From Xanthostigma xanthostigma (Eukaryota; Arthropoda; Insecta; Raphidioptera; Raphidiidae), in NCBI GenBank assembly GCA_963575645.1, contig OY754465.1:27539501-27603500 (forward strand): 64,000 bases of DNA. The letters run 5' to 3'. Within the stretch, counting starts at the first letter, position 1, and each line of letters starts with the position of its first letter. Positions 54,430 to 64,000 of this stretch are shown here, in pieces. Under the pieces are notes generated by a model. It saw only the letters and a program-made list of their open reading frames with translations, searched no databases and was not told the DNA's origin. Position numbers and translations under genes: made by a program.

Positions 54430-55260
54430 AATTTCGACGACAATAATAATTTATTAATTCTTTTACTACCACACCACTTACAGGTTTTATTTCTGGTTTC
54501 AAATGCAACATACGACTATAATATCCAAAAGCAGTTCCAAATCCTTGTTTACTGTTATAACATTTTCTTGATCCTTTTTTTAGCCATGCTGCATTCTATG
54601 ATAAATTTAAGCCAAGTTTCTTCTCTTCTTTGGATTCAACGTCTTATATTCTTAAATCAGTTTTTTTAAATGATCACATTCTTAGACAGCTCTCCTTTGT
54701 TACTGCTTCAATAGCTGGTCCAATAAATTTTCGTGTCTCTTGAGTAGTTTACGGTTCACTGTTGAATATTGAGCGCTAATAATATCACATTCAATTAATG
54801 TGTTTCACCAATACCGGCATCTAGAATTGCTATAAAAAAGTACAGACGTTTTTTTATATAATAACAGATTTTTTCAACAGTAATAAAATATACGAACCAA
54901 AAGCAGCTTTGAGGTTAACCGGTTATTGAGATCGTGAATGTTGACTTCGATATGTTGAACTGTGTATCTAATAATAATATATGAATTCACATTTTGGGAA
55001 TTGTATACAAAATATACTAGCAAGTCCAATTAAATCTTTTTTTACGAGAAAACGAAAACAAAGTGGATAATCACATCTCTTACACCACATTTCTTCCGTA
55101 ACATTATCAATATCGCTAATTCGACGACCAAATAAACGTTCATATTTAGGCTTTGCATATTTTTTTTTCATAGCCTCACTTTTTTTTCATTATACTTTTC
55201 CTTTTTTTGCAAATTGACCATTGTGACGGAATTGTTCAATTTTCTCCTCCATTTTAACAC
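54430..55260 (-). pseudogene. Second Mutator-like transposase remnant, different family
   Basis: Minus strand: MEEKIEQFRHNGQFAKK near 55255, then KPKYERLFGRRISDIDNV, MWCKRCDYPLCFRFL and GLASIFCIQFPKCEF (55171-54968), then, in another frame, WLKKGSRKCYNSKQGFG and TAFGYYSRMLH (54600-54500). This layout matches my memory of an invertebrate Mutator-like transposase family: a Cys-rich region, then a (W)xKRGxxxNSxxGxG block. Frameshifts throughout. Confidence 0.5.
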
Positions 55261-55556
55261 TATATGTCTACACGAAATATGCTATACGGTCGGCTAATAA
55301 TATCCAATTTTCAACTTTTAGTTATTAGCAACGTTAAAAAAGTATTTAATGAAAACAAAATTTATGAAAAACTTTTTGTGTAATATGGTTTTCAAATCTA
55401 GAAAATAGAGATTTTGAGAGTTGTTTCGAAAATTATTAATTAATATTTCTCCAAAACTGCACGTGAAAGCTTATTTTTTTTAATTTTTACGTTACCTAAA
55501 AGAGTCAATCTTTCTAATAATCAGTTTTTTTTTTAATTTTTCTATAGCCAATTTAT

Positions 55557-56954
55557 AGGCCAAGCTGTATAGCATTTTTGCATGACATAAAGACTAGTAG
55601 CAAACCGATTGTGCGATGATATAAAAGATAATAAGCAGATGAATAGGTATATGTTTTTCACTCGAGTTTCCGGTCCATTTGTTAGTTATCAACAGTTTAT
55701 TGCAAAAAAAACGCGATTTTTGTCTTTTTTTGCTTGTAACTTTGAAACTAATGGAGCAATCGGAATGCCCCAATGAAATGCTTTGTAGAGAATGGAAATA
55801 TCTACAGAATGAGAGGTTGAATGTCTTAATCGGATAATTAGGTCCTGAAAAATTTAGGAAAAACCAGAAAATTAGGCGTTTTTTCGAAAATTTATAGCTA
55901 CGTCATTTCTTGAGCTGGAGCGCTAAAATTTTGAGAGAAAGTAGGGATTATAATGTTCTTTATGTGGGTGCTGTCGGATTATTAGTTTTTGCGAAATCGC
56001 GATTGAAAGTTTGCAGTGCACTTTTTTCCGGCAGGCCTGTATGCGTTAGCGTAAGTCCAATAATAATTTCAAAAAAAGTTTTGAAAAGTTGACATCGTGC
56101 ACTACAAAACGTAGATTTCAGTTTTTCGATCAGATGCCTGGAAGCGTGCTAAAAACACTCGTAAAGTTCGCGAAAAACGGCCGACCGCGTGCTCGCAGTC
56201 GAGTGGCGGTGGAACGAGCAGCGGCGGAGAAGCGTATATATAGTAATAGCGCGCGCGGCGCGCACGTTATTTATATTCTCCCACCACTCGCCTGAGAGGG
56301 CGCGCTCGGCCGTTTTTCACGAACTTTACGAGTGTTTTTAGCATGCTTCCAGGCATCTGATCGAAAAACTGAAATATACGTTTTGTAGTGCACGATGTCA
56401 ATTTTTCAAAACCTTTTTTGAAATTATTATCGGACTTACGGTAACGCATACAGGCCTGCCAAAAAAAAGCGCACTGCAAACTTTCAATCGCGATTTCGCG
56501 GAAACTAATAATCCGACAGCACCCACCTTTGGCAAATATAAAGAACATTATAATCCCTACTTTCTCTCAAAATTTTAGCGCTCCAGCTCAAGAAATGACG
56601 GAGCTATAAATTTTCGAAAAAACGCCTAATTTTCTGGTTTTTCCTAAATTTTTCAGGACCTAATTATCCGATTAAGACATTCGACCTCTCATTCTGTAGA
56701 TATTTCAATTCTCTACAAACCATTTCATTGGGGCATTCCGATTGCTTCATTAGTTTCAAAGTTACAAGCCAAAAAAGACAAAAATTGCGTTTTTTTTTGC
56801 AATAAACTGTTGATAACTAACAAATGGACCGGAAACTCGAGTGAAAAACACATACCTACTCATCTGCTTATTATCTTTTATATCATCGCACAATCGGTTT
56901 GCTACTAGTCTTTATGTCACGAGAACGCTTTTTTAAATCTCTATAGCTTGGCCT
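55557..56954. mobile_element. 1.4-kb foldback element
   Basis: Two arms of about 690 bp are nearly perfect inverted repeats around a GC-rich centre at 56250 (GCGCGCGGCGCGC). Ends read TAGGCCAAGCT and its complement. Key arm words are ACTCGAGTTTCCGGTCCATT, GGAGCAATCGGAATGCCCCA and GAAAAACGGCCG. A partial relative lies at 5996-6612. No transposase inside. Long arms fit foldback or long-TIR elements. Confidence 0.85.
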
Positions 56955-57184
56955 ATTAGTATAATCTTATTTTTATATACACTTCCGGTGAGTCTTCTCA
57001 TGTATCATTGTGTTAAAAATCGCATTTTTAATAATTAATTAATTACTTGAAAACTAGACGGTCGATGTTTTTTTTAAAAATGTAGTTGAATGTATGAGAT
57101 ATCCATAATTAACATATTAAAATTGCAGCTTATTGTCTATACATTGGTCTACCGGATATATAATCTTAAACTTGTATTATTTGT

Positions 57185-57460
57185 ACATATTTTTAGACCA
57201 GTACAGTTAGCCCAAAATCAAGTGAAAAAGGGACAAAATTAATAACAGAAAACGAATGATGAGGAAGGGAAGAAACTGTCGTATGAAATACAGAAATCAA
57301 AAATTCAAATGCGTTAAAGGCCGGAGGGATGTGGGGGCGCGTTTTAGGGGTCAAACGCGGTTTTTAGTTTTTTCCGGCGAAAAATATTGCATGGCAATGT
57401 TGTAGGTATTAAAAGGATCTACAACTTTTATAAATATAATTTTTTCACATAACCTTAAAG
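57185..57460 (-). repeat. Inverted copy of the 28617-28910 repeat
   Basis: GACCAGTACAGTTAGCCCAA, AAAAAGGGACAAAATT, GGAGGGATGTGGGGGCGCGT and ATTGCATGGCAATGTTGTAG all match the complement of the 28.6-kb copy. Confidence 0.85.
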
Positions 57461-57732
57461 ATTCAGAGAAATATCGAAAAAACCGTGTTTATCGTTTTTA
57501 ATTTTTTTCTCCTGCAAAAATGATTTTTTTTTCATGACATTTTCAGGAGACTTACCTTTCTATGTCCTTAATAAGCTGTAATTTTTTCGAAAAAAAATAT
57601 TAATTTGCCAATTGCAATATTAACAAAAAACCGAAAAATACTGCAACCTAAAAAAGTAATGTAAAAATTTCAGATTTTAAAAAATCGTAGTATGGGGTTT
57701 TCTTCGTTAAAATGTCTACTTTCAGATGGTGT
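57461..57732. other. AT-rich low-complexity stretch
   Basis: Runs of A and T with no gene or repeat partner recognised in the window. Confidence 0.4.
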
Positions 57733-57868
57733 ATTACGAACTTAAAAAAAAAATTTCCAACTTAACCACTATATGGATCGGATAACTTGTTCATTCAGCT
57801 TTATTTGCTTTTTTGAAAAGTTCGATACGACCACTTCTTGCTGAGATATCGAACTTTGAATGGAAAAG
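57733..57868 (+). repeat. Left inverted copy flanking the 58.7-kb gene
   Basis: AACTTAACCACTATATGGAT, ACTTGTTCATTCAGCTTT and AAAGTTCGATACGACCACTT occur here and, inverted, at 60177-60300. By eye about 95 percent identical over 110 bp. Confidence 0.85.
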
Positions 57869-58682
57869 GATCTTTTTTCTTTAACCTTCAATATCTCAGC
57901 AACCGCTGATCGCACAAGAAAATTAAGGAGTGTTTTGAAATCTTGAATAAATTTCCCACAAAAATCAGCTACGGTTTTTTTGAAAAAAAATTTTTTTTTC
58001 TATCTTTACATTAATTTGAAAAATCAAGAAAAAAAGGGCTATTGGTGGCTTTTAGGATAATCAGGCGCTTAGTTGGGAATATCGAGAAAAGCAATAATGT
58101 TAAGTGTGCCTTTTACAGTTCAATATGCCCACAAAAACCTCACAAAGTTTCGATTCAATTATAAATAAAATTAACGATTTATTGGTTTAAATATTTAAAT
58201 TTTAAGAAAGGTTGTTAGATAAATATAGAAATATTCAGTTCTTGATAGTTTCCTCTGAAATATATCTGAATTAAATGAATTAATATATTTTTGAAGTACC
58301 TACTAACCAATCTGATGTTTTATTTAATTACCGATATAGTGTGGTTTATTAAATTTGATTTAAATTTTAGTGAGCCATTTTTATTACCTGTCATCCCCGA
58401 CAGGTAAACTTTTGCTGATGTGAAATTCTATGGAGCATTTATTATTAGGTAGATAACATTTAGACTACCTAATAATAAATCTATGATCGCCAAATCTTCT
58501 GTGTCTATAGCAGGCCTAGAAAATTCATATATAATCAAGCTCTTTCAAAATATGAGACATTATTCTATTTGAAAAGAACTGAGGAACAAGTCAGTTTTGA
58601 AATATTATTTATAGGAGAGTCATCAAGTTTTTGAAGTTTTTGATGAAATTGTAAATATTTTTGTGTTTTTAATTTTACAAAC

Positions 58683-60160
58683 ATGGTAAGTACATTATTT
58701 TTTCTTAAATAGCTGCTTCTCAAGTCATATTCATTTGTTTATTAAAATAATAAATCGACTGGTGATCTATTACCAAAAATAATTTTAAATTCAGACGATG
58801 GAAATATTTAAATACAAGAAAATGAGTTTTTTTTGCTACTTTGGGTTTTGTCTTTTATTGGATAGTAATTTCCTTCTTTATGGTTGATTTTTACCAGACA
58901 TATTTTATAAAATAATATATTGACAAATATTTCGATTATGTTTGAAGACTTCAAAAGTTAAAACAATGGTTATTAGCAAGATTAATAGGTTGTGGAAAGA
59001 ATTGTTAAAAATTAGATTTTACAACTACCTTACATTATGACCACACATATTTCTCGATAAGAAAAGCATTGTGGAACTTTTAAATCAATTTTGCTTGAGA
59101 AATAATCCATCGACTGAAACTGTAATTATATGGATCACATCTAAGGTCATTGTCAAATCAATTTTTTTGACAATGTTTTGTGCAGCCCAACACATGTTTA
59201 AACTTAAATCTAGTTCATGTCTTTTGTTTTAACATTTCATGTGGATCTTTCTTTTCATTTTAGGGAATCCTTATTTCTACTCAACGTTGCAATATAAACC
59301 TTCATTCGATTTTATCATTTCAATACGAAGTAAGGTCGGAATATACAAACAAAATGAAAGAATATAGTCAAGTACGTATCCTTTTAAAACAAAAATACAC
59401 TGCTTTAAGACTACAAGCGCTTAAAGCTGAAAAACAATTTTGTAGGAAGCATTTAAGTTTGGCCAGGAATGCCCATCAAAAAGCTAAGATAGCGTACAGA
59501 GATTCCCAAATTCATTTGAGAGCCGCGGACTTCTATAAAGCTCAATCAATTCAGCTTTACACTAATTATTGCGATCTTTGCGAAATTTATTCCTGGAAGG
59601 ACGAAAAGCTAGAAGAATTGGAAGAAGTGAAAAAAATGTACAGTGCCTTCCAAAATTGTGAATTTTTAAGAGAAGAGATCACGTATTATAATGACGAGAT
59701 TTCGGCTGTGGAAAAGGGGATGGAAGATGATTTGAAAGAAATGGAGCAACAATGGCGTCTATATTTGGAGGCTAAGACGAATTATGGCAAAGAGTTAAAA
59801 CGAAAGAATAAGTACGCAGACGATGCTGTCCGTTGGCGACTGAAAAGCAAAAAACACTACGCGTTAAGCGAGAGCTCACCTAATAAAGCTCAAAAACTGT
59901 GGAAAAAAGCAAGACACTGTAAAAAAAATTCCTTGAAATGCTTAGATATGAGTGCTGAGCTATATTATAAATATTTATATGTCGACGAAGCTATTAAACG
60001 CAACATGCGAGAAGCGTATGAAAATGCCACTTGGCAGGTATTTGACGAGAATTGTCGTGTTTGTCAAAAACTGATCGAACGATTTAAAAGTAAATCCAAG
60101 ATGGCCATTTCCTTAAATATACGATTATTTTATGGACGCGTATTCGCAATTAAGATATAA
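58683..60160 (+). CDS. Unrecognised two-exon gene, 299 aa, Lys/Glu-rich helical protein
   Basis: Exon 1 ends in ATG (58683-58685) directly followed by a consensus donor GTAAGT. The intron (58686-59263, 578 bases) ends TTTCATTTTAG. Exon 2 (59264-60160) joins in frame and adds MGILISTQRCNINLHSIL ahead of the Met at 59354; the stop at 60158 overlaps an AATAAA signal (60160-60165). An initiator-like TCAGTT lies at 58591. The protein has no signal peptide or membrane segment. It is rich in Lys, Glu, Tyr and Cys, with long helices (residues about 50-240), e.g. EKLEELEEVKKMY and AVEKGMEDDLKEMEQQW, and Cys pairs CDLC and CRVC. Function unknown. If the intron is not real, the 268-aa frame from 59354 still stands. 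Frame, splice sites and poly(A) signal agree, and composition differs from the dead elements around it. Confidence 0.7.
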
Positions 60161-60176
60161 ATAAAACTTGAATAGA

Positions 60177-60300
60177 AAGTTCGATATCTCAGCGAGAAGT
60201 GGTCGTATCGAACTTTTCAAAAAAGCAAATTAAAGCTGAATGAACAAGTTGTCCGATCCATATAGTGGTTAAGTTGGAAAAAATTTTTCCAAGTTTGTAG
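60177..60300 (-). repeat. Right inverted copy flanking the 58.7-kb gene
   Basis: Complement of 57733-57868. It begins 12 bases after the AATAAA of the gene, so the gene end and repeat edge nearly coincide. Confidence 0.85.
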
Positions 60301-60319
60301 ACCAAAAAAAGAACCGAAA

Positions 60320-60530
60320 AAATTTCGAAAAATGTTTTCTTCGGTATTCATTAGGATTGAGCGGAACACGTTGCTTGAAAAAATTTTTCATCATAAGATC
60401 TCAAAACTAGAAGCTTCGAGCTTTAAAAACCGTTTTTTAAATTCCAGTACGACAATTTTTAAGGGAATTACAGCCACTTGAAAAACCTCAAAAAATTTGG
60501 AATATTTTTTTGATTCTTTAATTTTTCCAC
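60320..60530 (+). repeat. Direct copy of the 22770-22990 repeat
   Basis: ATTCATTAGGATTGAGCGGA, AAGATCTCAAAACTAGAA and TACAGCCACTTGAAAAACCT match the earlier copy in the same orientation. Confidence 0.8.
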
Positions 60531-62560
<2,030 letters not shown>

Positions 62561-62564
62561 TCTT

Positions 62565-62822
62565 CAATAAATAAAATTATCGACCAATTTTTCCATGACT
62601 ACTTAATAAAAATTGTTTTTTATTATTTTTTCATTATTTTGATAATCATTAATAATTTTGAAAGATTTTATAAAAAGCTAATTAGAATTTAAATATTAAT
62701 TATTTTTTATATTTTTTAAATCAGTTCTGAAGAAGATCCAAATCCGGACTGAAACGTTTATGTATTAATTATATATTTTTTTGTTAATATATTGTCTGAA
62801 AAATTGGTCGATAATTTTATTT
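62565..62822. mobile_element. Small inverted-repeat block enclosing hairpin (d)
   Basis: AATAAAATTATCGACCAATT (62572-62591) and its complement AATTGGTCGATAATTTTATT (62802-62821) bracket the hairpin at 62727. The sequence ATCTTTGATTAACGTC at 62535 also occurs at the start of the Penelope-like fragment (41350), so this may be a relative of that element. Confidence 0.45.
62727..62755 (+). ncRNA. CTGAAGA-stem-GAAAC hairpin, hammerhead-like core (d)
   Basis: CTGAAGA, one base, GATCC/GGACT with one mismatch, GAAACGTT. The weakest stem of the four. Confidence 0.25.
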
Positions 62823-62868
62823 CCGCATCGAATTTTACCTGTTTTAACAGGTAAAATTCGATGCGGAA
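62821..62868. repeat. Perfect hairpin
   Basis: TTCCGCATCGAATTTTACCT and its exact complement are separated by a few bases (GTTTTAAC centre). Confidence 0.8.
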
Positions 62869-62869
62869 A

Positions 62870-64000
62870 AAAAATTTTTCGAAAATAGTATTTTTCGTCC
62901 CGAAATTATTTTTTTTAGGTTTTTTGGGTCATTCTTAACAAGAAGTGTTCTATTCAACTTTTTTCTAAAACGAGCCGTTTTTAAGATATTTGATTTCGAA
63001 ATTTGGCCAAAACGCATTTTTTCGAACTTTCTAAATGCAATATCTCAAAAATGGTGCATTTTATAGAAAAATCATAAGAGACCTTTTTCTTTAGAATTGT
63101 CCAAAAAACCTAAAAAAATTGGTTCCGACGCCAAAAACAAAAAAATTTATTTTCCGAAAATTTTTTGCAAATTTTGAAATTTTTTTTGAAAAATTTGTTT
63201 TTTTTCTAAATTTTTTATTTGTAATATTTAGATTATGCATTTCTAGACGAATAGAGTGTTATAAACATTTTAGTAAAATTTAATGATTCTTGCTTCTGCA
63301 AAGTGATTTATTTGCTTGTTTGCCGACGCAAGATGAGTTACTAACTTTCCGAATTTTTTTCAGGTAAACTATAGCTCTGACGAAAAAAGTACAAGATATC
63401 TTTTTTATTGAAAAAAACGTCCCCTACAAGGCAGTATTTTTTATTTATCTATATTATTTAGACATAAAAATAGTGATTAAATAACGAAAATTCCGACAGA
63501 GCCAAATTTTTGTAGAGACCTTGGGTTTACAATTACAAATAAAGTGCCAAAAGTCTCCATCGATCCCATGTGTGCTTCGACACTTATTCGGGGTCAAAGG
63601 TCAACATTTTAGGTTTTTTGGATTTTTCTCAAAAACGGTAAGTTTTATCGAAAAAGTACCTCAGACCAGAGTTGTAGGTCTCAAAATTCTCTATAAAAGT
63701 GGTCCTTATGATTTTTTTCTCTAAGACGGTAAGACCTACCATTTCTCAAATATTGCGCTTGTAAGAATCACGTTCTACATGATATCTACACATTTCCACA
63801 CCACATGTGAGGTAGTGTATTCGGCGCTTTTCTTAACGTGGTTTCCACGGTAGACCTAATCCACGAATCTGTAGGACGTTATTTTCAGGGACAATACTTA
63901 TTTAATAGAATGAAGATTATTGGTATTAGTTATTAAGTTCAACTGTCGTTCTAATTTTTTTGTTACATTAATCTGATTCATACTCTTCATACTCAACTTC
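62870..64000. other. AT-rich stretch to the window edge
   Basis: Words such as ATGCAATATCTCAAAAATGG and TTTCGAACTTTC suggest old dispersed repeats. No coding sequence or repeat boundary can be supported. Confidence 0.45.

Noticed and set aside
54968-55171. Small Cys-rich host gene
   Set aside because: The adjacent frames continue with Mutator-like transposase blocks; it is one piece of that remnant.

Overview
The window looks like AT-rich nuclear DNA of an insect or other arthropod. It has spliceosomal introns, AATAAA poly(A) signals, an errantivirus of the insect type, insect-type RTE, CR1 and Jockey non-LTR remnants, Helitrons ending in CTAG, and hAT, Mutator, mariner and Penelope remnants. 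I cannot name the species. There is no prokaryotic operon and no intact tRNA or rRNA gene. Most of the 64 kb is layered transposable elements; host genes are almost absent.

Layout. 1-3.2 kb: broken Ty3/Gypsy element, minus strand. 4.6-5.9 kb: fragment of a multicopy 'GCD' protein family, then a Tc1/mariner remnant. 6-7.3 kb: hairpin elements and an RTE tail. 8.9-12.2 kb: tandem array of about 110-125 bp monomers centred on the palindrome GCGCATGCGC, split by a cleanly inserted Helitron. 12.6-20.4 kb: a nearly intact errantivirus with 468-bp LTRs differing at two positions, a 4-bp target duplication, gag, pol behind a -1 slippery site, and an env of the baculovirus-F type that changes frame near its 3' end. 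21.8-24.4 kb: dispersed repeats. 24.8-27.1 kb: decayed animal TNP2/EnSpm-like transposase. 27.3-28.9 kb: RTE tails, a fragment of a Lark/RBM4-type RNA-binding domain, and a repeat. 29.4-30.1 kb: Helitron. 30.6-30.9 kb: possible two-exon microprotein gene. 31.3-36 kb: TTAA-flanked foldback, broken hAT transposase, hAT MITE with an 8-bp duplication. 36.5-39.2 kb: composite repeats, a fourfold palindrome and a minisatellite. 39.3-41.3 kb: Mutator-like (SWIM) transposase. 41.4-42.3 kb: Penelope-like RT. 42.3-47.9 kb: CR1-like element split by a block carrying a Helitron replicase fragment. 48.5-51.8 kb: MITE, repeats and one non-repetitive stretch with a possible host exon. 52.2-54.4 kb: Jockey-like RT with a nested MITE. 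54.4-57 kb: second Mutator-like remnant and a 1.4-kb foldback. 58.7-60.2 kb: the best candidate host gene, two exons and 299 aa, bounded by inverted copies of a dispersed repeat. 60.8-64 kb: long (AT)n tract and low-complexity repeats.

The coding pieces do not form a pathway. They record successive insertions. The youngest visible event is the errantivirus. The items most worth following are the intron-containing gene at 58.7 kb, the spliced small ORF at 30.6 kb, the Lark-like fragment at 28.5 kb, the NRF1-like palindrome array at 9-11.7 kb and the recurring CTGANGA-stem-GAAAC hairpins.
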